NCBI RefSeq assembly: GCF_002204745.1
Contig: NZ_NIRR01000007.1
Span: 86,436 to 150,435, forward strand
Source: Hymenobacter amundsenii
GTDB taxonomy: Bacteria; Bacteroidota; Bacteroidia; Cytophagales; Hymenobacteraceae
DNA length: 64,000 bases
Direction of reading: 5' to 3'
The position numbers were made by a program, and so were the translations under genes. The notes below the pieces were generated by a model. That model ran no database searches, was not told the DNA's origin, and saw only the letters and a list, made by a program, of their open reading frames with translations. The first letter of the stretch is position 1. Each line of letters opens with the position of its first letter. Below, one piece after another: positions 34,674 to 43,073 of the stretch.

Positions 34674-36305
34674 ATGAGATATTTCTACCTCCTGCTCTGC
34701 CTGTTGATTCCCGCTGCCGGCGTGCTAGCGCAAAAAGCGAAAGGCCCCAAGCCAGACTTGGTGCCCACCCAGCGGTTCCGCACCGAACTGCTACTCGAAA
34801 CCTACAACAGCGACGTGCAGGTGCAGCCGTTGGCCGAAGACAGCAGCGTGGTAGTGCTCGTTGAGCGTGATGCCGGCTTGGTGGGCAAGCCCGAGTACTT
34901 TTTTCAGAAGTTCGACCGGCAGCTGCGGCCCGCCGCGCCCCAGCCCATCGAAGTACCCCGGGGCTACGATTTCCAGCGCATCTGTGCCGAGGGCACCGAT
35001 GTGTACGCCCTGTTTAGTGGCACGGTGGAAAGCACGCTCTGGGTGGCCGCCTACGATACGCGCACCGGCGAACTGGGCACGGGGGAGTTCAAGACCAAGC
35101 GCGTCCGCGAAATCCACGACCTCAAGGCCCTCGAAGGTAACTTGTTCGTGACGGTGGAGGTCAACCAGCACCTGACCGTGCTGGTCCTGAACCTGCACAC
35201 AGCCCAGTTCAAATTTCTGCCCTCGGTGTACGAGCCGCTGCCGGCCCGTTTCACGCTGCTGGCCGATTCGGCTACCAAGCGGGCCGAACTGATTCTGAGC
35301 GAATCCAACGGCTTCAAATCGCGCCTCCAACTCAAGCAACTCGACGACGACGGCCGCCTGCTGCGCTCCGAGTTTGTGCAGGCCGGCAGCGACCGGGGCC
35401 TGCTCGATGCCCAGCTCAGCTCCGGCGACAGCGCCGCCCGGGTGTTGGCCGGTACCTACACCCTGCGCGACTCGCGCTACTCGCAGGGCCTGTTTGCCGC
35501 CGACCTCACGGCCGGCGTCACGGCGACCGGGCAGCGCCGCTCACTACGCTTCTATGACTTCCTCAACTTCAAGCACTTCTTCGATTTCATGAAGCCCGCC
35601 CGGTTGGCCCGCATGCGCCAGCGCAACGACCGCCTGCGCTCGACCGACCGCCAGTACCGCCACCGCTACCAGTTGCTCATGCACGACATGCTTCCGACGG
35701 CCGAGGGCTTCGTGCTGGTGTCGGAGGTGTACCATGAACGCTACAGCGGTTCTTATACCGGCTCCGGCTACCCTGGCTACGGCAACCTGAATGGTTTCGG
35801 CTATCCTTCCCGCTACAACAATTATTATGGCAGCAGCAGCAATAACCGCCGCGCCCCCGCTGGCTACCATACCAGCCACGCCCTGGTTTGTGGCTTCGAC
35901 CGCCAAGGCAATTTGCTTTGGGACAACTCCTTCCTGCTGAAAGAAATGGAGCGCTACCAACTCGAAGAAACCGTTTGTACCCGCCTGCTGCCCGACGGCC
36001 GGCGGCTGGTGCTGGCCTACATCAAAGACGACCAGTTTTATTACAAGCTCATCGACCAGACTACCCCTTCGTCTAACGACTGGCAGGTAACGTTGCGCAC
36101 CGCCCCTACCAATGCGCCCGAAAACACCATCGACAAGGCCACCAATACCAACCAGGAACACCTGCTTCCCTGGTACGGCAGTCATTTTCTGGCTATTGGC
36201 TACCAGCACGTCCGCACCGAAAAAGGCCCCGGCCGCGACATTTTCTTCCTCAACGACCTGAGTTTTGAAAGCGAGCAAGCTGGGAGTGTAAGCGTTGAAA
36301 AGTAA
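34674..36305 (+). CDS. Secreted protein of unknown function
   Basis: A 543-residue protein with signal peptide MRYFYLLLCLLIPAAGVLAQ. The body alternates short beta strands in a pattern that could be a propeller (repeats of the type LLADSATKRAELILSES and DRQGNLLWDNSFLL). Residues about 362-400 form a Gly/Tyr/Ser-rich low-complexity stretch (SGSYTGSGYPGYGNLNGFGY). No family recognised; there is no sorting tail, so it probably stays in the periplasm or outer membrane. A strong terminator follows. Confidence 0.7.
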   Translation: MRYFYLLLCLLIPAAGVLAQKAKGPKPDLVPTQRFRTELLLETYNSDVQVQPLAEDSSVVVLVERDAGLVGKPEYFFQKFDRQLRPAAPQPIEVPRGYDFQRICAEGTDVYALFSGTVESTLWVAAYDTRTGELGTGEFKTKRVREIHDLKALEGNLFVTVEVNQHLTVLVLNLHTAQFKFLPSVYEPLPARFTLLADSATKRAELILSESNGFKSRLQLKQLDDDGRLLRSEFVQAGSDRGLLDAQLSSGDSAARVLAGTYTLRDSRYSQGLFAADLTAGVTATGQRRSLRFYDFLNFKHFFDFMKPARLARMRQRNDRLRSTDRQYRHRYQLLMHDMLPTAEGFVLVSEVYHERYSGSYTGSGYPGYGNLNGFGYPSRYNNYYGSSSNNRRAPAGYHTSHALVCGFDRQGNLLWDNSFLLKEMERYQLEETVCTRLLPDGRRLVLAYIKDDQFYYKLIDQTTPSSNDWQVTLRTAPTNAPENTIDKATNTNQEHLLPWYGSHFLAIGYQHVRTEKGPGRDIFFLNDLSFESEQAGSVSVEK

Positions 36306-36337
36306 ATAGCCGGCTCGTTGGAGCCGGCTATTTTTTT
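36306..36337 (+). terminator. Intrinsic terminator
   Basis: ATAGCCGGCTC (36306-36316), loop GTTG, GAGCCGGCTAT (36321-36331), then a run of T. It begins right after the stop codon. Confidence 0.92.
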
Positions 36338-36387
36338 GGAAACCAGAAAAGGACTTCAGGTGCCGGGTAGCTTGCCAGGCTTCTGCA

Positions 36388-36954
36388 CTAAAGCCCGCCG
36401 GCCAGCACGTTAGGTAATACTTTGCTCAGTTGCGCCACCTGTTCGCGGGTGAAACTACCGGCCACCGATACCAGCACGAATGAGTCGGTGGTTTGCTGCT
36501 GGCCCACGGCCACGAACTCGGTTACCTTACCGCCCTGCTCGCGCACCGAATAGCGCAGCTGGTTCGGGATATCGGGGTCGGCGTCGGCAATGGCTAGGGG
36601 GGTGTACCGTTCGTTGGCCAGCAGGCCGGCTACTTCCTCGTTTAGGCCCTCGGCTACCAGCCGGCGGGCCCCGCCGCTGGTAGGCGTGAAGGTGATGAAA
36701 CGGGCGTTACGCACCGATGAAAGCGCTTGGCTGATGTCGGTGCCGCCGCCGAGCTTACTTAAGCGGCCCAGTAGTAACCGCGTCATGAGGCCCGCGTTCC
36801 AGTCGCTGGCCTTAAACCCGGGCTGGTTTTCGTACTTAGTGAAGAACTGAGCCACCGTACGGGCGGGCGTACCCGGGCCGCTGGCCCGGCAGCCGGCCAG
36901 CAGTAGCAGGGCCACGGCCAAGCTCAGAGAAACGGAGCGGAATGTGAATTTCAT
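36388..36954 (-). CDS. DUF4252 lipoprotein
   Basis: A 188-residue protein starting MKFTFRSVSLSLAVALLLLAGCRAS, lipobox LLAG-C. TVAQFFTKYENQPGFKASDW and the C-terminal QVAQLSKVLPNVL follow the layout of DUF4252 proteins of Bacteroidota, whose role is unknown. The ATG at 36954 is preferred over an upstream one that would bury the signal peptide. Confidence 0.78.
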   Translation of the reverse strand: MKFTFRSVSLSLAVALLLLAGCRASGPGTPARTVAQFFTKYENQPGFKASDWNAGLMTRLLLGRLSKLGGGTDISQALSSVRNARFITFTPTSGGARRLVAEGLNEEVAGLLANERYTPLAIADADPDIPNQLRYSVREQGGKVTEFVAVGQQQTTDSFVLVSVAGSFTREQVAQLSKVLPNVLAGGL

Positions 36955-37056
36955 AGGAGAAGGAAAGGAAGAAGAAAGGATACTAAAACCGGACTGGTAG
37001 CCCACTGGCTGTACGCAAGGCGCCGCCAACCGTTCGGTGCTCCTACTGGGGGCAGC

Positions 37057-37100
37057 AAAAAAACAAAAAAAGCGGCGTACCCACTGGGCACGCCGCTTTT
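37057..37100 (-). terminator. Intrinsic terminator for the OmpA-family gene
   Basis: On the minus strand AAAAGCGGCGT (37100-37090) pairs with ACGCCGCTTTT (37078-37068) and is followed by a T-rich run (37070-37057). Confidence 0.85.
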
Positions 37101-37120
37101 GTTGGAGTTACCCCGCAGCC

Positions 37121-38593
37121 TTACGGCTGGGGAGCGTTCGGGATGAAGAATTCGAAGTGGAATTCTACCCGACGGTTTTTATACATTTCGGTAAGCGTGG
37201 CGTTCGGTACTGCTGGGTCCGACTCACCTTTAGCATCGGTTACAATGCGGGCCGGATCAACCTGCTTACCGGTGAAGTAACGCTTCACCGAACTTGCACG
37301 ACGCTCCGAGAGAGCCATGTTGTACTCGTCGGTGCCGCGCGAGTCGGCGTGGCCTACCACGCGCAGGCTATACTCAGGGTGGTCCTTGAGAGCCTGCACC
37401 ATCTTGTTGAGCGTACCATACGAGCGACGCTGAATCACGGTGCTGTTCGTCTCAAAGTTGACGTCCTGCTCCAGCTTACGTACTTCAGCATCTACCTCTG
37501 GGCAACCGTTGGCATCTACTTTCACGCCGGCTGGCGTGTTAGGGCAACGGTCAAGGTCGTTGGAAATACCGTCGCCGTCAGCATCCGTTACCAAGGGGCA
37601 ACCGGTAGCATCCACCTGGGTGCCGGCGGGGGTATCGGGGCACTTGTCGTTCTTGTCGGCTACGCCGTCGCTGTCAGCATCTGGGCAACCGCGCAGGGCG
37701 GGCAGGCCAGCCTGGTCGGGGCAGTCGTCGTCTTTATCAGCCACACCGTCGTTATCGCGGTCGGGACAACCCATCATGGCAGCCGTACCGGCTTCGGTTG
37801 GGCACTGGTCCTGGTAATCCGGAACGCCATCTTTGTCGCCGTCAAGCGGGCAGCCGTTTTCGTCCACAGCTACGCCGGAAGGCGTGTCGGGGCACTTGTC
37901 TTTACGGTCCGATACGCCGTCGGCGTCGGTATCCTTGGCTTTGCCCAAGTTGAAGCTCAGGCCCAGCTTGTGCTGGAGGTAGCGGTCGTTCTTCTTACCA
38001 ACGTTGGTAATGCCGTCCACCTGGTCGGTGAGCGGGTAGTGCTGTCCAGTCTGGATGAACAAACCCACCGACTCCGAGAAGTTTAACTTGATACCGGCCG
38101 CAGCCTGGATATCAAACGCGTATACATCGGAGTTGCCGACGATGCGGTCGTTGATGTCGTAGAGGTCGGGGCTGGCGAAGAATACGCCGGGCTGTACCAC
38201 CAAGTAAGGCGCGATGAACGCGTCCTCTTTCAGGGCCCAACCGTTGTTGAGCTTCAGCTTGATCGGGATGCCCACGTTCACCACGTTGGCGTCGAAGCGA
38301 CGGATGGGATAATAGGTGTTCTTCGGGTAGTCAGCCGAGAACTTCATGTCGCCGTAGCTTAGGTCCAGACCAATGTCGAGGCCCGGAGCAATGTAGCGAC
38401 TTACCGTCAGGCCGAGGCCGTATTCTACCTTGTCGTGCTTGAACCACTCCGACCCTAGGTCGCCGTGGTACTGCAGCCAGTTGTAGTACACGCTGATGTT
38501 CGTTTTACGGTCCGACGTCTGCGCTTGCGCAGCGGGAGTCAACGAAAGCATCGCGAGACCAAGGGCCGCAATGGAGGTTAGGATTTTCTTCAT
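37121..38593 (-). CDS. OmpA-family protein with thrombospondin type 3 repeats
   Basis: A 490-residue outer-membrane protein with signal peptide ending AAQAQ. About 25-260 is an eight-strand barrel-like region; about 265-370 holds calcium-binding TSP3 repeats of the DxDxDGxxDxxD type (DADGDGISNDLDRCPNTP); about 375-490 is the OmpA peptidoglycan-binding domain (VVGHADSRGTDEYNMALSERRA). It ties the outer membrane to the cell wall. A perfect -7 element lies 23 bases before the start. Confidence 0.93.
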   Translation of the reverse strand: MKKILTSIAALGLAMLSLTPAAQAQTSDRKTNISVYYNWLQYHGDLGSEWFKHDKVEYGLGLTVSRYIAPGLDIGLDLSYGDMKFSADYPKNTYYPIRRFDANVVNVGIPIKLKLNNGWALKEDAFIAPYLVVQPGVFFASPDLYDINDRIVGNSDVYAFDIQAAAGIKLNFSESVGLFIQTGQHYPLTDQVDGITNVGKKNDRYLQHKLGLSFNLGKAKDTDADGVSDRKDKCPDTPSGVAVDENGCPLDGDKDGVPDYQDQCPTEAGTAAMMGCPDRDNDGVADKDDDCPDQAGLPALRGCPDADSDGVADKNDKCPDTPAGTQVDATGCPLVTDADGDGISNDLDRCPNTPAGVKVDANGCPEVDAEVRKLEQDVNFETNSTVIQRRSYGTLNKMVQALKDHPEYSLRVVGHADSRGTDEYNMALSERRASSVKRYFTGKQVDPARIVTDAKGESDPAVPNATLTEMYKNRRVEFHFEFFIPNAPQP

Positions 38594-38615
38594 AGGAAAA
38601 ATGGTTTTGTAGGGG

Positions 38616-38623
38616 CAAAGGTA
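38616..38623 (-). promoter_or_regulatory. Promoter -7 element (TACCTTTG) for the OmpA-family gene
   Basis: Perfect TAnnTTTG on the minus strand. The predicted start near 38610 gives a leader of about 17 bases. The nearest upstream TTG is at 38649-38651, about 25 bases away, more than the usual 19. Confidence 0.5.
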
Positions 38624-38856
38624 TTTCTAATTGCGCTTATGTGTACTCCAACTGCCAACGCGAACTGGAAGCACCCTATGCTGCCTATACCGGCCCGCAC
38701 AAAATTAGGTTACTCTAATATGTCTTTAATTTTTAGGGGCCATTGCATCAGCACGGACTTACTACACTGTCTTTCAATATATTGTATCACATTTAAATAC
38801 TAATCTAGGCAAACGAACTACTGCTTACCCGCGCTGGCACCAGCAACGCCCCGGCG

Positions 38857-38943
38857 GCGCTGCCTACCTCAAAAAAACACCGCAACGCGCTTTTCTGGCT
38901 GAGAGAAGCGTGTTGCGGTGGTTTTTTTTGAGGTGGGCAGCGC
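38857..38943 (-). terminator. Long terminator hairpin after the aminopeptidase gene
   Basis: GCGCTGCC at 38857 pairs with GGGCAGCGC ending at 38943, and the stem continues through CTACCTC/GAGGTGG, an A-run facing a T-run, and CACCGCAACGCGCTT/AAGCGTGTTGCGGTG. On the minus strand the inner hairpin is followed by seven T. The rest of the gap (38624-38856) is AT-rich upstream DNA of the OmpA-family gene. Confidence 0.88.
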
Positions 38944-38955
38944 GGGCCAGAAAGC

Positions 38956-40245
38956 CTAGCGCCGCATCAGCCGTTCAATGTCGTCGGCTTCGAGCGGGAT
39001 GTTTTTCATCAGGTCATCGGGCCCGTTTTTGGTGATGACAATGTCGTTTTCGAGGCGAATGCCCAAGCCCTCGGCCGGAATGTAAATGCCCGGCTCGCAG
39101 GTGTACACCATGCCCGCCTCGAAGGTGCGGTACTTATGGCCCACATCGTGCACATCGAGGCCCAGATAGTGGCTGGTGCCGTGCATGAAATACTGCTTAT
39201 AGAGTGGCGCGGCGGGGTCTTGGTTCTTCACGTCCGACTCGTTCAGCAAGTCAAGCTTGATGAGTTCCTGCTCCATGTCGCGGCCCACGGCGGCGTGGTA
39301 GTCCTCGATGTTGCCACCCGGTACGAGCCGGGCCGTGGCCGACTTCATAACCCGCAACACGGCCTCGTAGACCTGGCGCTGGCGCTTGGTGTAGGTGCCG
39401 CTAATCGGAATGGAGCGCGACAAGTCGGCGGCGTAGTTGGCGTACTCGGCTCCGAAGTCGAGCAGCATCACATCGCCGGCCTGGCACTCGCGGTCGTTGC
39501 TGACGTAGTGCAGAATGCAGGCGCTGGGGCCGCTGGCGATAATGGAGCCGTAGGCCGGGCCGCGGGAGCCGTTGCGCAGGAACTCGTGAAAAATCTCGGC
39601 CTCCACCTCGTACTCCATCACGCCGGGCTTCACGAAGCCGAGCAGGCGGCGGAAAGCGGCCTCGGTGAGGTCGGCGGCCTTCTGCATAAGCCGGATTTCC
39701 TCGGGGCTTTTGATGGCCCGTAACTGGTCGAGCAACCGGGCGGCGCGGCGGTACTGGTGCAGCGGGTAGGCCGCCTGGAGGCGCTTGATGAAGCGGGCGT
39801 TGCGGGTCTCGACCGCCACCACGGCCCGGATGTGCTCGTTGGCGGGCAGGTACACGTGGTCGGCCTCGTTCATGAGAGCGGGCAGCACCGACTCGAACGA
39901 ATCGAGCCACATGATGGTGCGCACACCGGTTTGCTCGCGGGCCTGTTCTTTGGTGAGCTTGTAGCCTTCCCAGATGAGGATTTCGGGGCTGGTTTCCTTA
40001 AGAAACAGAATTTCGCGGTGCTGGGGCAGGGTGGCGTCGGGGCAGATAACGAGGATGCTTTCCTCCTGGTCCACGCCGCTCAGGTAGAACAAGTCGTTGT
40101 TCTGGCGGAAGGGCATAGTGCCGTCGGCGTTGGTAGGCATGATGTCGTTGGCCTGGAAGATGGCCAGCGAGGCAGGCGGCAGCAGTTCGCGGAAGCGGCG
40201 GCGGTTTTCAATGAACAGATCGGGCGAAATAGGGCCGTAGCGCAT
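38956..40245 (-). CDS. Aminopeptidase P family protein (M24B)
   Basis: A 429-residue cytosolic metallopeptidase that removes an N-terminal residue before proline. Residues about 1-170 are the creatinase-like N-terminal domain. The pita-bread catalytic domain keeps the five metal ligands: LLDFGAEYANYAADLSRS (two Asp), MHGTSHYLGLDVHD (His), CEPGIY (Glu) and RLENDIVIT (Glu). Length fits PepP (about 440). It is divergent from a GT9 gene. Confidence 0.94.
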   Translation of the reverse strand: MRYGPISPDLFIENRRRFRELLPPASLAIFQANDIMPTNADGTMPFRQNNDLFYLSGVDQEESILVICPDATLPQHREILFLKETSPEILIWEGYKLTKEQAREQTGVRTIMWLDSFESVLPALMNEADHVYLPANEHIRAVVAVETRNARFIKRLQAAYPLHQYRRAARLLDQLRAIKSPEEIRLMQKAADLTEAAFRRLLGFVKPGVMEYEVEAEIFHEFLRNGSRGPAYGSIIASGPSACILHYVSNDRECQAGDVMLLDFGAEYANYAADLSRSIPISGTYTKRQRQVYEAVLRVMKSATARLVPGGNIEDYHAAVGRDMEQELIKLDLLNESDVKNQDPAAPLYKQYFMHGTSHYLGLDVHDVGHKYRTFEAGMVYTCEPGIYIPAEGLGIRLENDIVITKNGPDDLMKNIPLEADDIERLMRR

Positions 40246-40310
40246 AGTAGCGGGAATGAGGTAGAACGGATGGAGTGCCGCCGGAGCGGCCGGGCCAAGT
40301 TAAGTAGTAA

Positions 40311-40349
40311 TAGAACGTCATTCTTCGCTGCGCTCTGAATGACGTTCTA
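40311..40349. repeat. GTCAT-family inverted repeat, short form
   Basis: Perfect 13-bp arms TAGAACGTCATTC (40311-40323) and GAATGACGTTCTA (40337-40349); the loop TTCGCTGCGCTCT is of the same type as at 4092. It lies between divergent genes. Confidence 0.9.
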
Positions 40350-40369
40350 TTTCGCCCCGACCACCGCCG

Positions 40370-40377
40370 TATCTTTG
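40370..40377 (+). promoter_or_regulatory. Promoter -7 element (TATCTTTG) almost touching the start codon
   Basis: A perfect TAnnTTTG whose last base lies seven bases before the ATG at 40385. The start site would fall at or within a few bases of the start codon, so the message is probably leaderless. No in-frame ATG lies closer to the GT9 fold. Confidence 0.5.
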
Positions 40378-40384
40378 CCGCCCT

Positions 40385-41452
40385 ATGCCCGCTCCTGCTT
40401 TGCCTTCGGCCCCGCCCGCACTCCTGCTCATCCAGACCGCCTTCATCGGCGACGTGATTCTGGCTACGGCGCTACTCGACTACCTGCACCGTACCGAGCC
40501 CACAACACCGGTCGATTTTCTGGTGCGCCGCGGCAACGAGGGACTGCTCAAAAACCACCCCCACGTGCGGCGGGTACTGGTCTGGGACAAGCAGCAGGCG
40601 AAGTACCGGGGCCTGGGGCAGCTGTTGAAGCAGATCCGGCGCGCCGGCTACGGCCGCGTCATCACGCTTCAGCGTTTCGCCAGCACGGGGTTGCTGACGG
40701 CCCTTTCGGGTGCCCCCGAGCGCATCGGCTTCGACAAGAACCCGCTGGCTCGCCTCTTTACCCGCACTGCGCCCCACGTTATCGAGGATGGGGTGCACGA
40801 GGTAACGCGCAACCTGCGCCTACTGGCTCCTACCTACAACGGCCCGGTGGTGCCGCCCCGCCTCTACCCCACCGCCGACGACGAAGCGGCCGCACAGGCC
40901 GCCGTGTTGCCGGCAGCGGGCCAGCCCTATATCTGCATTGCGCCCACATCGGTGTGGTTTACCAAGCAGTTCCCCGAAGAGCAGTGGCTGAAGCTGCTGG
41001 CCGCGCTGCCCGCACAGTACCCCGTTTTTCTGCTCGGCGGCCCGCCTGATACGGCCGCTTGCCAGCGGTTGCTGGAAGCTGCCAACCGGCCGGGCCTCGT
41101 GAATCTGTCGGGGCAGCTGTCGTTGCTAGCCTCGGCCGCTCTTATGCGTGGAGCGGTGCTTAATTACGTCAACGACTCGGCCCCCATGCACCTGTGCTCG
41201 GCGGTGGGCGCCCCGGTCTGCGCCGTGTACTGCTCCACAGTGCCGGCCTTCGGTTTTGGCCCCCTGAGCCCGTTCTCGCGCATCGTGGAAGTGCCGGAAG
41301 CTCTCGAATGCCGCCCCTGCGGCCTGCACGGTTACCGGGCCTGCCCCCTGGGCCACTTCCGCTGCGCTCACGATATCCGGACGGCGCAGCTGCTGGCCGT
41401 GCTGGCTGAAGCAACCCCACCCCAACCCCTCCCCAAAAGGGAGGGGCTTTAG
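40385..41452 (+). CDS. Glycosyltransferase family 9 protein (heptosyltransferase-like)
   Basis: A 355-residue GT-B enzyme. LLIQTAFIGDVILATALLDYL, the nucleotide-sugar region CIAPTSVWFTKQFPEEQW, YVNDSAPMHLCSAVGAPVCAVY and CRPCGLHGYRACPLGHFRC match LPS heptosyltransferases and parallel the GT9 protein at 29352. The last residues TPPQPLPKREGL are not part of the fold: they are encoded by the left arm of a 45-bp inverted repeat that also contains the stop codon. Confidence 0.9.
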   Translation: MPAPALPSAPPALLLIQTAFIGDVILATALLDYLHRTEPTTPVDFLVRRGNEGLLKNHPHVRRVLVWDKQQAKYRGLGQLLKQIRRAGYGRVITLQRFASTGLLTALSGAPERIGFDKNPLARLFTRTAPHVIEDGVHEVTRNLRLLAPTYNGPVVPPRLYPTADDEAAAQAAVLPAAGQPYICIAPTSVWFTKQFPEEQWLKLLAALPAQYPVFLLGGPPDTAACQRLLEAANRPGLVNLSGQLSLLASAALMRGAVLNYVNDSAPMHLCSAVGAPVCAVYCSTVPAFGFGPLSPFSRIVEVPEALECRPCGLHGYRACPLGHFRCAHDIRTAQLLAVLAEATPPQPLPKREGL

Positions 41453-41515
41453 TTCTAGAATTTTAAAAAGCTAAAACTAGAGCCCCTCCCTTTTGGGGAG
41501 GGGTTGGGGTGGGGT
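41414..41515. repeat. 45-bp G/C-run inverted repeat overlapping a gene end
   Basis: Arms at 41414-41458 and 41471-41515 built of runs such as CCCCTCCCCAAAAGGGAGGGG pair at 43 of 45 positions, with a 12-base AT-rich loop. The left arm encodes the last residues of the GT9 protein. The right arm ends just before, and overlaps, the promoter of the M16 gene. Each arm can also fold alone (CCCTCCCC / GGGAGGGG). Confidence 0.93.
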
Positions 41516-41532
41516 CTGTCATTGTATCTTTG
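41504..41532 (+). promoter_or_regulatory. Promoter for the M16 protease gene
   Basis: TTG at 41504-41506 and TATCTTTG at 41525-41532, 18 bases apart, match the Bacteroidota -33/-7 pattern. The -33 TTG lies inside the right arm of the inverted repeat. The leader would be about 95 bases. Confidence 0.6.
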
Positions 41533-41633
41533 CAACCTGCCGCGCCTGTGCGTGGTTATACTGGGCCGGGCGCAGGACGAACTTGCTTAAACGCGAGTCG
41601 CCGAGCCCGCAAGACCCTAAGATCCCTCTAAGA

Positions 41634-42866
41634 ATGTCTGACTACGACCTGTACGAGTTGCCCAACGGCATCCGGGTACTGCATAAGCAGGTTTTGCACA
41701 CCAAAATTGCGCACTGCGGGTTTCTGCTCGATATTGGTTCCCGCGATGAGAAGCCCCACCAGCTCGGGCTGGCGCACTTCTGGGAGCACATGGCTTTCAA
41801 GGGCACCCACAAGCGCAAGAGCTTCCATATTCTCAACCGCCTCGAAACCGTAGGCGGCGAGCTGAATGCCTACACGACCAAGGAGAAAATCTGCTTCTAC
41901 GCCTCGCTCCTCAGCACCCATTTCGAGCGAGCTTTCGAGCTGCTCACCGACCTCACCTTCAACTCCGTCTTCCCCGAAAAGGAGATTGAGAAGGAGCGCG
42001 GCGTGATTCTGGAGGAAATGGCCATGTACCAGGACGCCCCCGAAGACGCCATCATTGACGACTTCGACGACGTAGTATTCGCTCGCCACACACTGGGCCA
42101 CAACATTCTGGGCACCCGCGAAAGTGTGTCGGGCTTCCAGCAGGCCGATTTCCACCAGTTCCTGGCCGACAACGTGCGCACCGACCGGGTGGTATTCAGC
42201 TCGGTGAGCAACCTGCCCTTCAAGGAGGTAAAGCGCCTGGCCGACAAGTACCTGGCCCCGCTGCCCGCCCGCCTCGGCGACCGGCCCCGGCTGGCCTTCA
42301 GCGGCTACCAGCGCCTCGACCGGCTGGAGCACAAGCCCATTACCCAGGCCCACTGCCTCATCGGCGGGCCGGCCTACGCCCTGCACGACGAGCGGCGGAT
42401 TCCATTTTTCCTGCTCAGCAACCTGCTCGGCGGCCCCGGCATGAACTCGCGCCTCAACCTGGCGGTGCGCGAGAAGTATGGCCTCGTCTATACCATCGAC
42501 GCCACCTACTCGCCCTATACCGACACGGGCCTGTTCGGCATCTACTTCGGCACCGAGAAAAAGCAGGTGAACCGCACCGTGACGTTGGTGCAGAAGGAGC
42601 TCAAGCGCCTGCGCGAACAAACCCTGGGCACCTCCCAGCTCCACACCTCCAAGGAGCAGCTGATGGGCCAGCTGGCCATGGCCGAGGAAAGCAACGGCGG
42701 CCTGATGCAACTGCTGGCCAAAAGCACGCTCGACATCGGCCGGGTCGAGGGCATCAACGAAATCTTCGAGCGTGTCCGCCGCATCACGGCCCCCGAACTG
42801 CGGGAGCTAGCCAACGAAATCCTCACCGACGACAACCTGAGCGTACTCCAGTACGTGCCGGAGTAG
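41634..42866 (+). CDS. M16 family zinc protease
   Basis: A 410-residue member of the insulinase/processing-peptidase family. The inverted zinc motif HFWEH is in LAHFWEHMAFKGT near residue 45, with the downstream glutamates in EIEKERGVILEEM. The second domain contains GGPGMNSRLNLAVREKYGLVYTIDATYSPY. No signal peptide, so probably cytoplasmic unless exported another way. The frame is open from 41493, but the upstream part only translates the repeat; the ATG at 41634 is the family start. Confidence 0.93.
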   Translation: MSDYDLYELPNGIRVLHKQVLHTKIAHCGFLLDIGSRDEKPHQLGLAHFWEHMAFKGTHKRKSFHILNRLETVGGELNAYTTKEKICFYASLLSTHFERAFELLTDLTFNSVFPEKEIEKERGVILEEMAMYQDAPEDAIIDDFDDVVFARHTLGHNILGTRESVSGFQQADFHQFLADNVRTDRVVFSSVSNLPFKEVKRLADKYLAPLPARLGDRPRLAFSGYQRLDRLEHKPITQAHCLIGGPAYALHDERRIPFFLLSNLLGGPGMNSRLNLAVREKYGLVYTIDATYSPYTDTGLFGIYFGTEKKQVNRTVTLVQKELKRLREQTLGTSQLHTSKEQLMGQLAMAEESNGGLMQLLAKSTLDIGRVEGINEIFERVRRITAPELRELANEILTDDNLSVLQYVPE

Positions 42867-42868
42867 CG

Positions 42869-42900
42869 GTGAATGAGTGAATGAGTGACTCGGTGAATGA
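42869..42900. repeat. 8-base tandem array (GTGAATGA / GTGACTCG)
   Basis: Units GTGAATGA, GTGAATGA, GTGACTCG, GTGAATGA directly before a GTCAT-family inverted repeat, nearly the same arrangement as at 15867-15898. Confidence 0.85.
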
Positions 42901-42909
42901 ATAAGAACG

Positions 42910-43026
42910 GTCATTCTGAGCGAAGCGGAGCGCAGTCGAAGAATCTCTACCGTGATGGTAATCTAATGTCAGCGTCACTATTGGGGTAGAGATTCTTCGA
43001 CTGCGCTCCGCTTCACTCAGAATGAC
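42910..43026. repeat. GTCAT-family inverted repeat with 42-bp arms
   Basis: Arms at 42910-42951 and 42985-43026 begin GTCATTCTGAGCGAAGCGG and pair at 41 of 42 positions; the loop is 33 bases. It lies between the M16 gene and the SRA-domain gene. Confidence 0.95.
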
Positions 43027-43073
43027 AGTTTCTTCCCACTTGTTCTCACTTCTTAGTCACCACCTCACCGCGC

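Noticed and set aside
41493..41633. N-terminal extension of the M16 protease
   Set aside because: It translates the inverted repeat and promoter region; the family start MSDYDLYELPNG at 41634 fits better.
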